Shown: positions 8,799-17,295, counted from the stretch's first letter. The stretch: 37,707 bases of DNA from JACDDK01 sp038198445 (GCA_038198445.1 JBBPZZ010000097.1:1-37707), one strand, 5' to 3'. The notes: generated by a model not told the origin, from the sequence alone. Translations and numbers: made by a program.

Positions 8799-9814
8799 GA
8801 AGCCACGCCCTGCCCGACGGTCTCGCGCGCGGCGTTCGCCACCTTCTCCGGGTCCGGGACGTAGAGGTCTTCGAGCGACCCGCTGAACGGTGGCGGGGTG
8901 TGCGGGGCCGTGACCATCCGCGGAGCGGCCTTGAGGTGCTCGAAGCAGTTCTGGGCGACGAGCGCCGCTATGTCCGAGGCCATGCTGCACCGCGGGTTGG
9001 ACTCGTCCACGACTACCAGCCGGCCTGTGTTCTCGACGGACTCGAAGATCGTATCCGTGTCCAGCGGCGAGAGCGTCCTCGGGTCGACGATCTCGGCCTC
9101 TATCCCGTCGCTGGCTAGATCCACCGCCGCCTGTTCGGCCATCGAGACCATCCGACCTATGGCGACGATGGTCACGTCCTCGCCCTCGCGCACTATCTCC
9201 GCTTCGCCCAGAGGTATGGTATAGGGCTCTTCGGGGACCTCGCCCTCGACGGCGTACAGGACCTTGTTCTCGAAGAAGATCACCGGGTCGTCGTCCCGGA
9301 TCGAGGCGATCATGAGCCCCTTGGCGTCATAGGGGTTCGACGGCACCACGACCTTGAGGCCGGGGATGTGCGTGAAGATCGGGTACAGGCTCTGGGAGTG
9401 CTGGGCCGCCGCCCGGATGCCGGCGCCGTACATGGTCCTTATGACCATAGGGGTGACGGCCTTGCCGCCGAACATATACCGAAACTTGGCGGCCTGGTTG
9501 TAGATCTGGTCGAAGCAAACCCCCATGAAGTCCACGAACATCAACTCCGCGATGGGCCGCAACCCGGAAGCCGCCGCCCCCGCGGCACACCCCATAATGG
9601 CCGATTCGCTAATGGGAGTGTCGAAGATCTGGTTCGGGAACTTGCCGTACAGCCCCTTCGTCACGCCCATTACACCGCCCCAGGCGTCCATCTCTCCTGG
9701 ACTGCCCGTACCGCCGATGTTGTCCTCCCCAAAGGTGACGACCGTCTCGTCCCGCTCCATCTCCTGCGCCATCGCCTCGTTGATCGCCTGCATGTACGTT
9801 ATCTTGCGAGCCAC
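8795..9814 (-). CDS. acoB: Acetoin dehydrogenase E1 component, beta subunit
   Basis: The 339-residue protein has the E1-beta transketolase-like fold: the start segment KITYMQAINEAM, the FGEDNIGGTGSP region, DTPISES and the long conserved block through FDQIYNQAAKFRYMFGG. The frame is open up to 9934. GTG 9814 lies behind a GGGAG ribosome site and gives the usual family N-terminus, so I chose it. The subunit pairs with AcoA (upstream on the minus strand) to bind thiamine pyrophosphate and cleave acetoin to acetaldehyde and an acetyl group passed to lipoate. A 154-base gap separates it from acoA and contains a VOC gene remnant. Confidence 0.93.
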   Translation of the reverse strand: MARKITYMQAINEAMAQEMERDETVVTFGEDNIGGTGSPGEMDAWGGVMGVTKGLYGKFPNQIFDTPISESAIMGCAAGAAASGLRPIAELMFVDFMGVCFDQIYNQAAKFRYMFGGKAVTPMVIRTMYGAGIRAAAQHSQSLYPIFTHIPGLKVVVPSNPYDAKGLMIASIRDDDPVIFFENKVLYAVEGEVPEEPYTIPLGEAEIVREGEDVTIVAIGRMVSMAEQAAVDLASDGIEAEIVDPRTLSPLDTDTIFESVENTGRLVVVDESNPRCSMASDIAALVAQNCFEHLKAAPRMVTAPHTPPPFSGSLEDLYVPDPEKVANAARETVGQGVAS

Positions 9815-9851
9815 TTGTTTTCTCCCTTCATCGAAAGGTTGCGGACATCTG

Positions 9852-9950
9852 TCATCGGGTCGAAGGTCTGTAGGTGCCGAAGCTCCACTCGTATCCTTCA
9901 GGGTCCGGGATGCGGTATCTCCGTGCCCCGGCATCCCGAGATGGCTTTTC
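9852..9950 (-). pseudogene. C-terminal remnant of a VOC/glyoxalase-type gene
   Basis: In the gap between acoA and acoB, one minus-strand frame encodes a segment ending in RRYRIPDPEGYEWSFGTYR and a few more residues before TGA (9852-9854). This matches the terminal strand and tail typical of PhnB/glyoxalase-like VOC proteins, where DPEG and WSFGTY recur. No start codon or N-terminal domain is present in that frame. The acoA stop lies only about 20 bases upstream of the remnant, so this is a decayed fragment and not a gene. The upper boundary is approximate. Confidence 0.55.
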
Positions 9951-9968
9951 CCGGAACCAGAGCTACCC

Positions 9969-10970
9969 CTAGTAGTTTACGTAGACATCGGTGAGCAGCT
10001 TGTCGGGGCTGGGGTCGGGGGCGGCTTTAGCCTTTTTGACGGACTCGTCTATGAGCGTTGCGACTTCCTCGTCTATCTTGTCGAGGTCGGCCTCGTCGAC
10101 GAGGTCCGCGGACGTGACCCGCTGACGGAAGAGCATGAGGCAGTCCTTCTCCTTGCGGACGTTCTCGACCTCGTTCTCGCCCCGGTAGGTCTGGGCGTCG
10201 CCCTCGAAGTGGCCGAAGTAGCGGTTGACCTTACACTCGATCATGGACGGCCCGCCACCCGACCGCGCGCGCCGGATAGCCTCGCCAGCCACCTCGTGAA
10301 CGGCGAAGAAGTCGTGTCCGTCCACCACGACGCCGGGCATCGAGAATCCGTCGGCCCTCTTGGCGATGTCTATGCCTTTGGACGAGAACGTCTGGGCCGT
10401 CGCCTCGGCGTAGCCGTTGTTCTCGATCACGAAGATGACCGGCAGATCCCACACCGAGGCCATGTTCATGGCCTCATGGACCGTGCCCTGGTTGGCCGCG
10501 CCATCACCGCTGAAGGAAATTGCTACCTGATCCGTGCCCCGCACCTTCGCCGAGAGCCCGACACCGCACACCAGCGGCGGCCCGCCACCGACGATGCCGT
10601 TCGCCCCGAGCATCCCTTTTTCGAGGTCCGCGATGTGCATGGAGCCGCCCTTGCCCCGGCAGATACCCTCGTCTTTGCCGTAGATCTCCAGCATCATCCC
10701 GGTAACATCGCAGCCCTTGGCGATGGAGTGTCCGTGGCCCCGGTGGGTACTCGCTACGTAGTCGTCGCCGTCGAGGTGCGCCATGAAGCCTGCGGCGATG
10801 GCCTCCTCACCGGCGTACAGGTGTACGAAACCGGGGATCTCGCCCGTGGCGAACTCCGTGTGCAGCCGCTCCTCGAACTCCCGAATAGTCTTCATCGTCT
10901 GGTAGGCGTCGAGCAGGGCCTCCTGGTCCAACTCGCCGTGACGTTCACGGGCGCCGGCAACTTCCGTCAT
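9969..10970 (-). CDS. acoA: Acetoin dehydrogenase E1 component, alpha subunit
   Basis: The 333-residue protein starts with ATG behind an AAAGGAG site and is the first gene of the minus-strand acetoin operon. It shows the E1-alpha family core: HLYAGEEAIAAGF (about 50-62), STHRGHGHSIAKG, RGKGGSMH, and the thiamine pyrophosphate motif GDGAANQG (155-162) closing with ENNGYA (NN at 184-185). With AcoB it forms the thiamine-dependent E1 that cleaves acetoin. The short size and operon partners AcoC/AcoX favour acetoin over pyruvate dehydrogenase. No dihydrolipoamide dehydrogenase (E3) gene is in the window, so E3 must come from elsewhere. Confidence 0.94.
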   Translation of the reverse strand: MTEVAGARERHGELDQEALLDAYQTMKTIREFEERLHTEFATGEIPGFVHLYAGEEAIAAGFMAHLDGDDYVASTHRGHGHSIAKGCDVTGMMLEIYGKDEGICRGKGGSMHIADLEKGMLGANGIVGGGPPLVCGVGLSAKVRGTDQVAISFSGDGAANQGTVHEAMNMASVWDLPVIFVIENNGYAEATAQTFSSKGIDIAKRADGFSMPGVVVDGHDFFAVHEVAGEAIRRARSGGGPSMIECKVNRYFGHFEGDAQTYRGENEVENVRKEKDCLMLFRQRVTSADLVDEADLDKIDEEVATLIDESVKKAKAAPDPSPDKLLTDVYVNY

Positions 10971-11006
10971 GGGTGCTCCTTTCCCCTAAGTTTTGTAGCA
11001 AAAGAC

Positions 11007-11035
11007 ACGATATATGGTGGTGAAATCCGTGTCAA
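11007..11035 (-). promoter_or_regulatory. Sigma-70-type promoter of the aco operon
   Basis: On the minus strand TTGACA (11030-11035) is followed after exactly 17 bases by TATCGT (11007-11012). The predicted transcription start lies about 30 bases before the acoA ATG. The -35 box is part of the 10-mer TTGACACGGA, which also occurs at 11918-11927 and 35541-35550 upstream of two other minus-strand genes. No sigma-54-type -24/-12 site is evident here, although acetoin operons in other bacteria often use one. Confidence 0.6.
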
Positions 11036-11065
11036 GAACTAAATCTTCTCTCCTCTCGATATCGC

Positions 11066-11857
11066 CTACGAGAACAGGACACCGCCGTCGATCATGACGG
11101 ACTGGCCAGTCATGTAGTCGGAGTCTTTCGAGGCCAGGTACGAGACGAAGCACGCCACGTCCTCCGGCGTCTCGACGCGGCCCAGGGTTATCAGTTGCGA
11201 GAACTGTTCGAGCGCCTCTCCCTTGCCCAGCCCCATGTAACCGCCGAGTTGCTCGTCGATCAACTCCCACATAGCGGTGCCGACGATGCCGGGGCAGTAG
11301 GCATTGACCGTGATGCCGTGCTCGGCCCACTCCTGGGCCGCAGCCTGGGTGAGCCCCCGGACGGCCCACTTCGAGGCGGAGTAGTGCCCCAGCATGGCAA
11401 AGCCCTTGTGGGCGGCTATCGAGGCCGCGCCGATTATCTTGCCGCCGCCTCCCTGCCGGATCATCTGCTCGGCGGCGGCCTTGTAGCACAAAAAGACCCC
11501 GCGGAGGTTCACCGCCATCAGTCCATCGAAGTCCTCCGGCGTGACCTCCAGGAGCGGCTTCACCTGGGCTATGCCGGCGTTGGCGACCATGACGTCTAGC
11601 TGTCCGAGCTCGTCGGCGACGCTCCCGACCATCCGCTCGACCTCGTCCGGCTGAGAGACGTCGGCGATGATCGTGGCCGTGCGTTGGCCCGCGGCCCGGA
11701 TCTCCTCGGCAACACCGTCGAGTTGATCGCTGTTCGTCCCGATGTCGTTTACCGCCACGTCCAGCCCATCTTCCGCCAGCCGCAGGGCTATCCCGCGCCC
11801 GATCCCTCGGGCCGCGCCCGTAACCAGGGCAACCCTGGCCGAGCCATTGCTCTCCAT
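11066..11857 (-). CDS. budC: Short-chain dehydrogenase, butanediol dehydrogenase / acetoin reductase type
   Basis: The 263-residue classical SDR has TGAARGIG (13-20) for NAD(P), the NAG motif at 93-95, and the catalytic residues S146, Y159 and K163 (YSASK). The segment VNAYCPGIVGTAMWELIDEQ is characteristic of meso-2,3-butanediol dehydrogenases and acetoin/diacetyl reductases. It likely interconverts 2,3-butanediol and acetoin, feeding the adjacent acetoin dehydrogenase operon. It has its own upstream TTGACACGGA element. A broader-specificity SDR cannot be excluded, but the genomic context strongly favours the C4 role. Confidence 0.8.
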   Translation of the reverse strand: MESNGSARVALVTGAARGIGRGIALRLAEDGLDVAVNDIGTNSDQLDGVAEEIRAAGQRTATIIADVSQPDEVERMVGSVADELGQLDVMVANAGIAQVKPLLEVTPEDFDGLMAVNLRGVFLCYKAAAEQMIRQGGGGKIIGAASIAAHKGFAMLGHYSASKWAVRGLTQAAAQEWAEHGITVNAYCPGIVGTAMWELIDEQLGGYMGLGKGEALEQFSQLITLGRVETPEDVACFVSYLASKDSDYMTGQSVMIDGGVLFS

Positions 11858-11917
11858 CGTCGAACCCCTTTCCTTCGGTTGTCCCTGCCCCAGACGAATG
11901 GTGTGCTCCGGTCGTGG

Positions 11918-11927
11918 TCCGTGTCAA
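11918..11927 (-). promoter_or_regulatory. TTGACACGGA element upstream of the butanediol dehydrogenase SDR
   Basis: The minus strand carries TTGACACGGA about 60 bases before the SDR start, identical over ten bases to the -35 region of the aco promoter. No good -10 box follows at 17 bases (ACACCA), so the promoter may be weak or activator-dependent. Confidence 0.4.
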
Positions 11928-12048
11928 GGTCGAGAACCTAAATTTCCAGCATGGCAAGAAAATATCGAAGGGTTGTTGCGCCTGGGTTATGCTTCTGTTA
12001 ATAGTAAGATTAATTACGAGCATCAGGGTGTTCGGGAGAGGAGAATAG

Positions 12049-12546
12049 ATGGCTGAGTCGCCTGTCGGTATTGGGTCGATAGATCAGGTCGCCGTGGTCG
12101 TGCGCGATCTGGATGCTTCGATGGAGCGTTACGTTAGCGAGTTCGGGATCGGGCCGTGGAGCGTGTACACGTTCAGCCCGGACTGGATCCAGATGACCTT
12201 CCGCGGCCGGGAGCAGGGCTACACGATGAAGCTGGCCCTCGCCCAGGTCGGAGACATGATGTACGAGCTTATCGAACCCGTCCAGGGACCGAACACTTAC
12301 GAGGAGTTCCTGAACGAGCACGGCGAAGGACTCCATCACCTCGGATACTTCGTGGATGACATAGACGCGGCGATAGAAAGTATGGAGAAAGCCGGCTACT
12401 CGCTCTTGCAGAGCGGTCGCGGTTTCGGGACCAACGACGACGGCGCGTACGCCTACTTCGAGACCGAGAGCGCCCTCGGACACATAATCGAGGCCATCGA
12501 GATGCCGCCGGAGATGCCCCCGCCGGAACGTACCTACCCGGAATAG
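12049..12546 (+). CDS. VOC family protein, methylmalonyl-CoA-epimerase-like
   Basis: The 165-residue protein has two beta-alpha-beta-beta-beta units of the vicinal-oxygen-chelate fold. Likely metal residues are the histidine or glutamine of IDQVAVVVRDLDASMERY at the start, E in MYELIEPVQGP, H in GLHHLGYFVDDIDAAIE and E near the end (IIEAIE). The pattern resembles Glyoxalase_4 / methylmalonyl-CoA epimerase relatives. It lies between the divergent butanediol-type SDR and the butanediol dehydrogenase, so a role in C4 metabolism is possible but the substrate is unknown. The ATG follows a GGAGAGGAG stretch. Confidence 0.72.
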   Translation: MAESPVGIGSIDQVAVVVRDLDASMERYVSEFGIGPWSVYTFSPDWIQMTFRGREQGYTMKLALAQVGDMMYELIEPVQGPNTYEEFLNEHGEGLHHLGYFVDDIDAAIESMEKAGYSLLQSGRGFGTNDDGAYAYFETESALGHIIEAIEMPPEMPPPERTYPE

Positions 12547-12577
12547 GTACAAGGAAATTAGCTGAAAGGAGCGCTTT

Positions 12578-13645
12578 ATGAAAGCCGCTGTGTTTCATGG
12601 ACAGAAAGACATAAGGCTCGAAGACGTGCCGGAACCCGAGATCCGGGCCGGAAGCGTGAAGGTGAAGGTTGACTGGTGCGGCATCTGCGGCACCGACCTG
12701 CACGAGTACCTGGCCGGCCCGATCTTTATCCCGCCCGAAGGTAGTCCGCATCCCATCACCGGCGAGACGCTGCCGCTCACCCTGGGACACGAGTTCGCCG
12801 GAGAGGTCGTCGAAGTGGGGGACGACTCTGACGGGGTGAACGTCGGGGATCAGGTCGCCATAGAGCCCGTCTTCCGCTGCGGCGAGTGCGCGGCTTGCAA
12901 GCGGGGCGCGACCAACCTCTGCGAGAAGCTCGGGTTCTACGGCCTGATGGGTGGCGGTGGCGGTATGTCGGAGTTCGCCGTCATACCCTCGTACATGATC
13001 CACCGGATGCCGGAAGGACTCTCGACTGAGCAGGGCGCGCTGGTCGAGCCCATCGCCGTCGGCCTGCGCGCCGTGCGCCGGGCCGGGTTCCAGGAAGGCC
13101 AGAGCGCCATCGTGTTCGGTGGTGGCCCCATAGGTGCTGTTACCGTCCAGTGTCTGCGGGCGAGCGGCGCGGGCCAGATAATGGTCGCGGAGGTCTCCGA
13201 GGCCCGCAAGAACAAGGCCATAGCTCTTGGCGCCGACGTGGTCATAGACCCCACCGAAGAGGATGTCGTCGAACGGGTGCGCGAGCTAACGGACGGCGAG
13301 GGGGCGGAGCATTCGTTCGACGCCGCCGGCATCCAGGAGACACTACAGACTGCACTGCATTCCACCCGCAAGGGCGGGAATGTCACGATCATCTCTATCT
13401 GGGAAGGTCCGGTGCAGATCAACCCGAACGACATCGTTCTCGCCGAACTGAATGTTCAGGGCACCATCTGCTACACGCCCGAGGACTTCGCGGACACCAT
13501 CTCCATGCTCAAGGACGGCAGCATCAAGACCGAGGGGATCATCACCGAGAGGATCCCCCTCTCTGACGTCGTCAAGGGCGGCTTCGAGGAACTGGTGGAC
13601 CACAAGGACCGCCACGTCAAGATCCTCGTCAACTCGGCAGAGTAA
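12578..13645 (+). CDS. bdhA: (R,R)-butanediol dehydrogenase (zinc-dependent MDR)
   Basis: The 355-residue zinc alcohol dehydrogenase has catalytic zinc residues C37 (CGICGTD), H71 and E72 (GHEFAGEV), and structural zinc cysteines C101, C104, C107 and C115. The Rossmann motif GGGPIG is at 181-186, followed by EVSEARK for the NAD ribose. The GPIFIPPEG...HPITGETLPLTLGHE insertion is the hallmark of 2,3-butanediol dehydrogenases. It would oxidise 2,3-butanediol to acetoin for the aco operon. The ATG follows AAAGGAG. The small gene at 13675 follows within 30 bases and is probably co-transcribed. Confidence 0.92.
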   Translation: MKAAVFHGQKDIRLEDVPEPEIRAGSVKVKVDWCGICGTDLHEYLAGPIFIPPEGSPHPITGETLPLTLGHEFAGEVVEVGDDSDGVNVGDQVAIEPVFRCGECAACKRGATNLCEKLGFYGLMGGGGGMSEFAVIPSYMIHRMPEGLSTEQGALVEPIAVGLRAVRRAGFQEGQSAIVFGGGPIGAVTVQCLRASGAGQIMVAEVSEARKNKAIALGADVVIDPTEEDVVERVRELTDGEGAEHSFDAAGIQETLQTALHSTRKGGNVTIISIWEGPVQINPNDIVLAELNVQGTICYTPEDFADTISMLKDGSIKTEGIITERIPLSDVVKGGFEELVDHKDRHVKILVNSAE

Positions 13646-13674
13646 CGCCGCTCCCGTAGAGAAAGGAGGAAGAT

Positions 13675-13866
13675 ATGGAGATACCCAAGGCCATGATCGT
13701 GGAGCAGATACGAAGCCGCAGTGGAGCCGAGAAGGCGCAAGAGGCGGACAGGGAACTTCCTGACAAGGTGGACACCAACACCGACGCCGAGTTGCTCTCG
13801 AAGTACGACATAGATCCCGGCGAACTACAGGACACGTTCAAGGGACAGTCCCCGACCGCTGGTTAG
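13675..13866 (+). CDS. Uncharacterised 63-residue protein linked to butanediol dehydrogenase
   Basis: ATG 13675 follows a strong AAAGGAGGA site 29 bases after the bdhA stop. The product starts with a helical segment (MEIPKAMIVEQIRSRSG), continues through a charged stretch (EKAQEADRELPDKVDT) and ends with DAELLSKYDIDPGELQDTF. It has no membrane segment, no cysteines and no motif I can name. Strong ribosome-site spacing and operon position argue that it is real. A protein partner or small regulator of the butanediol/acetoin enzymes is possible, but this is only inference. Confidence 0.7.
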   Translation: MEIPKAMIVEQIRSRSGAEKAQEADRELPDKVDTNTDAELLSKYDIDPGELQDTFKGQSPTAG

Positions 13867-13882
13867 ATCCCCGAAAACGAGC

Positions 13883-13931
13883 CGTTAGAGAGAGCCGTTC
13901 GGGAGAATCGTACCCGGCGGCTCCTCTAACG
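13883..13931. repeat. Inverted repeat between convergent genes (possible terminator)
   Basis: The left arm CGTTAGAGAGAGCCG (13883-13897) and the right arm CGGCTCCTCTAACG (13918-13931) are complementary except for one extra base, with an inner GGG/CCC pair in the loop. It sits between the small gene (+) and the CoA-transferase (-), where a shared terminator would be expected. It lacks a T-tract on either side, so factor-independent termination is doubtful. Confidence 0.45.
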
Positions 13932-13977
13932 CCTTGCATCACCTGCCAACGCCGGAGCGTAGAGCGGGATGAACTGG

Positions 13978-15117
13978 CTAGGTCCAGCCTTTGCCTTCCA
14001 CCTCGTCCGTGTGCTGGCCGAGCGCCGGCGGAGGACGCCGCACCGGGAGCCGCTCGCCATCGAGAAGAACCGGCGAGCCTAGCATTTTCACGGTTCCGGC
14101 GACGGGATGCTCCACCTCTCGCAGTATCCCCGAACCCAGGACGTGCTCGTCCTCGAACACGTCCGCGAGGGTGTTTACCGGCCCGCACGGTATCCCGGCC
14201 GACCGTATCTCCCCGGTCCACTCGTCGGCGGTCTTCTTGCGGAACTCCTCCTGCAAGACCTCAATCAACCCCTCGCGATTTGCCACACGGTCGGGGTTGG
14301 TGGCGTAGCGCTCGTCTTCGGCGAGGTCCGGGCGTCCAACAGCCCGGCAGAGCGCCGCGAACTGGGTGTTGTTGCCGACGGCGACCACGAGAGGTTTGTC
14401 CGAGGCTTCGAAGGTCTGGTAGGGGACGATGGACGGATGGGCGTTGCCGATGAGGCCGGTATCGTGGCCGGAGATGAGATACTCCTGTCCGCGGTTCGCG
14501 AGCCAGCCCAGAGTCGATTCGAAGAGCGGCACCTCGATGCGCGCGCCGTCGCCGGTTACGGAGCGGCGGTGTAGCGCCGCCAGAATGGCGTTCGAGGCGT
14601 ACATGCCGCACATGATGTCCGAGATAGCGACGCCGACCTTCGTGGGCTCCTCGCCCGGATGGCCCGTGATGCCCATGACGCCCCCGCGCGCCTGCACCAG
14701 GAAGTCGTAGCCGGGCCGGTCTTCGTCCGGGCCGGGACCGAAGCCGGTTATGGAGCAGTAGACGATATCCGGGTTCGGTTCCTTTAGCGCCTCGTAGCCG
14801 AGGCCGAGCTTTTCGAGAGCGCCCCGCCGCCAGTTCTCTATGACCACGTCGGCGTTCGCGGCGAGCTTCTTTACCTGCTCCAGACCTTCCGGCGTCTTTA
14901 TGTCCACGCCGATGGACCGCTTGTTGCGATTGACGGCCAGGAAGTATGCTGACTCTCCCTCCGCGAAAGGCGGTCCCCAGTGGCGGGTGTCGTCGCCGCG
15001 TTCGGGGTGCTCTATCTTCAGGACGTCCGCCCCGAGGTCGGCCAGCACCATCGTCGCGTAGGGGCCGGCCAGGACGCGGGAGAGGTCCAGCACGCGGACG
15101 CCTTCGAGGGGTAGCAT
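13978..15117 (-). CDS. Class III CoA-transferase (CaiB/BaiF family)
   Basis: The 379-residue protein has the family opening GVRVLDLSRVLAGPYATMVL and DLGADVLKIEHPE, the NRNKRSIGVDIKTPEG segment, and the catalytic aspartate expected at D167 in GVAISDIMCGMYA. Such enzymes move CoA between acyl groups through an aspartyl-CoA intermediate. The donor and acceptor acids cannot be told from sequence. It is monocistronic, convergent with the bdhA operon and divergent from the quinone oxidoreductase. A role in activating a C4 or branched acid for the nearby PHA pathway would fit but is speculative. Confidence 0.88.
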   Translation of the reverse strand: MLPLEGVRVLDLSRVLAGPYATMVLADLGADVLKIEHPERGDDTRHWGPPFAEGESAYFLAVNRNKRSIGVDIKTPEGLEQVKKLAANADVVIENWRRGALEKLGLGYEALKEPNPDIVYCSITGFGPGPDEDRPGYDFLVQARGGVMGITGHPGEEPTKVGVAISDIMCGMYASNAILAALHRRSVTGDGARIEVPLFESTLGWLANRGQEYLISGHDTGLIGNAHPSIVPYQTFEASDKPLVVAVGNNTQFAALCRAVGRPDLAEDERYATNPDRVANREGLIEVLQEEFRKKTADEWTGEIRSAGIPCGPVNTLADVFEDEHVLGSGILREVEHPVAGTVKMLGSPVLLDGERLPVRRPPPALGQHTDEVEGKGWT

Positions 15118-15281
15118 GACGCTATGCTCCGGATCTGCGTTTAGGACTCATGTGGATAGTTCTCCCTTCTCTCGGTCTCCACGCCTCCAGTATAGCGAAC
15201 GCCGGTCGTTTCACGGGTCCGAGTCTGTAGCGCCTGATATAGTCTCGCGCAGTGTATTCGGAGTCGAGAGTAAGGAGTGGG

Positions 15282-16277
15282 ATGCCGCGGATGAAGGCGA
15301 TCTTGGTGGAGCAATTCGGTGAGCCGGAGGTGCTCCAATACGTGGACGCGGAACGGCCCTCGCCGGGTGACGGCGAAGCCCTCATCGAGGTCAAGTCCGC
15401 AGGTATCAACTACGCCGACACCATGCGCCGCCGCGACCAGTACGTCGTGAGCCAGGATCTACCTTTCGTCCCCGGCTCCGAAGTGGCGGGCATTGTGGCC
15501 GAGGTGGGGGACGGCGTCGAAGACGTCTCTGTTGGAGACCGGGTAGTTACCCTACTCGGGACTGGCGGATATGCCGACTACGCCGTCGCTCCGGCGCGGA
15601 ACCTCATCCCAATGCCCGACGGCTTGAGCTTCGACGAGGCGGCGGCCATCCCGCTTCAGGGTCTCACCGCCTACCACTGCATAAAGACCTCCGGCGCTCT
15701 CAAAGACGGCGAGAGCGTCCTCGTCCACGCGGCGGCCGGCGGGGTCGGTACACTGGCCGTCCAGATGGCGAAGCTCCTCGGCGCGGGCAAGGTTATCGCC
15801 ACCGCGAGCACCGATGAGAAGCTGGACCTCGCGCGCTCCCTGGGCGCGGACGTGCTCATCAACTACACCGAGGACGACTGGCCCGAGAAGGTCCGTGAGG
15901 CGACGGACGGCAAGGGCGCGGACATCATCCTGGAGATGGTCGGCGGCGACTTCCTGGAGAAGAACCTGAAGTGCCTGAACGTCTTCGGGCGGATGGTCGT
16001 CTTCGGTGCAGCGAGTGGGGAGCGGGGCAGCATCATGCCCGTCGCGCTGATGAAGCGCTGCCACGCGGTCGTTGGGTTTTACCTGCCCCAGATCATGAGC
16101 CGCCCGGACCTCTTCGTTCCGAGTCTGCGGGAGACGCTCGGCTGGATCTCCTCCGGCGACCTCAAGCTAACCATCGGAGGCTCCTATCCGCTCGAAAGAG
16201 CCGCCGATGCCCACGCCGACCTCGAAGGCCGCAAGACGACCGGCAAGCTGCTCTTGAACCCCGGTAGCGGCGAGTAG
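15282..16277 (+). CDS. Zinc-free quinone oxidoreductase / NADPH-dependent MDR
   Basis: The frame is open from GTG 15252. ATG 15282 lies just behind AAGGAG and is the better start, giving 331 residues; ATG 15291 is also possible. Features are the QOR-type start MKAILVEQFGEPEVLQY, the motif GINYADTMRR without zinc ligands, and the nucleotide loop HAAAGGVGTLAVQMAKLLG. These identify a zeta-crystallin-like NADPH:quinone or enone reductase. The physiological substrate is unknown. It is divergent from the CoA-transferase. Confidence 0.87.
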   Translation: MPRMKAILVEQFGEPEVLQYVDAERPSPGDGEALIEVKSAGINYADTMRRRDQYVVSQDLPFVPGSEVAGIVAEVGDGVEDVSVGDRVVTLLGTGGYADYAVAPARNLIPMPDGLSFDEAAAIPLQGLTAYHCIKTSGALKDGESVLVHAAAGGVGTLAVQMAKLLGAGKVIATASTDEKLDLARSLGADVLINYTEDDWPEKVREATDGKGADIILEMVGGDFLEKNLKCLNVFGRMVVFGAASGERGSIMPVALMKRCHAVVGFYLPQIMSRPDLFVPSLRETLGWISSGDLKLTIGGSYPLERAADAHADLEGRKTTGKLLLNPGSGE

Positions 16278-16394
16278 CGGCTCTTTCCAAGAGGGCGCGG
16301 CTCCCCGGCGCGGCGTTTCCTGGCCGATGGACCCGCTGGCGCCTCCGGAGGCTGGCGGCAATTATCCGCGCTGAACTGCCGAACCGGCCCGGAT

Positions 16395-17168
16395 TTACTC
16401 GTCCGTCTCGCCCTCGAATACGGCGAACACCGCGCCCCGCGGGTCGCTGACGACGGCGATCGTGCCCCCTCCCGGCTCCATCGGCCCGGCCAGCAGCTCG
16501 CCGCCCAACTCCTCGACCCGTGCCACGGCCTCGTCGCACGCGGTCACGATGAAGTAGGGGAGCCAGTGTGATGGAGCGTCGCCATGTCGCTCCGCCATGG
16601 GCATGAAGCCGCCATTCATCCAGTCAGCCTGGTTCTTTATCGTCATGTAGACCGTCGCCCCGTCCTGCTCGATGGGCTCCACCTTCCAGCCGAATAGCGC
16701 CGAGTAGAAGGCGGCCGCCTTCTCCGGGTCGCGCGTCTGCAGCTCGTTCCAGCCCAGGCAGCCGGGGTCGTTGACCCGGCCCGCGCCGATATGATCCCGC
16801 GGCTCCCACACGCAGAGCACGGCACCGCCCGGATCGGCGAATACCGCCATGCGACCGGCATCCATCACGTCGAAGGGCTTCTCGAACACGTTGGCGCCGA
16901 GTTGCTGCGCTTCGGACGTGGTTTCGTCGGCGCTCGTGACGGTGACGTAGTTGTTCCAGTGTTCCGGCTGCTGGTCCTGCTGGACTATCGCCGCCACCGC
17001 GTCTCCCTGAACGTGGCACATCGTGTAGACGCCGCCGCCGGGGATCTCGCTGTCCTCGAACTCCCATCCGAACAGACCGCCGTAGAAGGCTTTTGCGCCG
17101 TCCGCGTCGCTCGTCGATAGATCAACCCAACTGAAAGTACCCGGCTCGTAACGCGTCCTCTTGCCCAT
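16395..17168 (-). CDS. Two-domain VOC family protein
   Basis: The frame is open to 17234. ATG 17168 follows AAGGAG with nine-base spacing and gives a 257-residue product, which I prefer. Two tandem glyoxalase-fold repeats are visible, each starting with a FSWVDLSTSD / GWNELQTRD strand, a KAFYGGLFGW / AAFYSALFGW helix and ending with a FADPGGAVLCVWE / VSDPRGAVFAVFE strand. This is the layout of CFP-30B-like VOC proteins common in actinobacteria. Function is unknown; members include hydroxylases and resistance proteins. Confidence 0.83.
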   Translation of the reverse strand: MGKRTRYEPGTFSWVDLSTSDADGAKAFYGGLFGWEFEDSEIPGGGVYTMCHVQGDAVAAIVQQDQQPEHWNNYVTVTSADETTSEAQQLGANVFEKPFDVMDAGRMAVFADPGGAVLCVWEPRDHIGAGRVNDPGCLGWNELQTRDPEKAAAFYSALFGWKVEPIEQDGATVYMTIKNQADWMNGGFMPMAERHGDAPSHWLPYFIVTACDEAVARVEELGGELLAGPMEPGGGTIAVVSDPRGAVFAVFEGETDE

Positions 17169-17265
17169 GCGCCGCTCCTTCTCCTCGCTCCAAATGCAAC
17201 ACCGTAAATCTACGAGAATCGCCTTGATTTCCAAGTAGCAAAACCGTCTATAGAGCGAGCGCGGG

Positions 17266-17295
17266 CAAAGAAAAAGGCGGGGATCCCTCCCCGCC
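17266..17295 (-). terminator. Rho-independent terminator of the FabG-like SDR gene
   Basis: Read on the minus strand, a perfect 7-bp stem (GGCGGGG / CCCCGCC, 17289-17295 with 17276-17282) with a six-base loop is followed directly by TTTTTCTTT. It begins 24 bases after the SDR stop codon. Confidence 0.85.

Noticed and set aside
8799..8990. N-terminal extension of acoC up to 8990
   Set aside because: It lies wholly within acoB in another frame and would add an arginine-rich stretch before the lipoyl domain; GTG 8798 overlapping the acoB stop is the natural start.
9525..11042. A 505-codon open frame on the plus strand opposite acoA and acoB
   Set aside because: Shadow of two well-conserved enzyme genes; no ribosome site or domain.
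16341..16352. Palindrome GCCTCCGGAGGC between the quinone oxidoreductase and the two-domain VOC gene
   Set aside because: Short, no T-tract, no second copy seen; not enough to call a terminator or operator.
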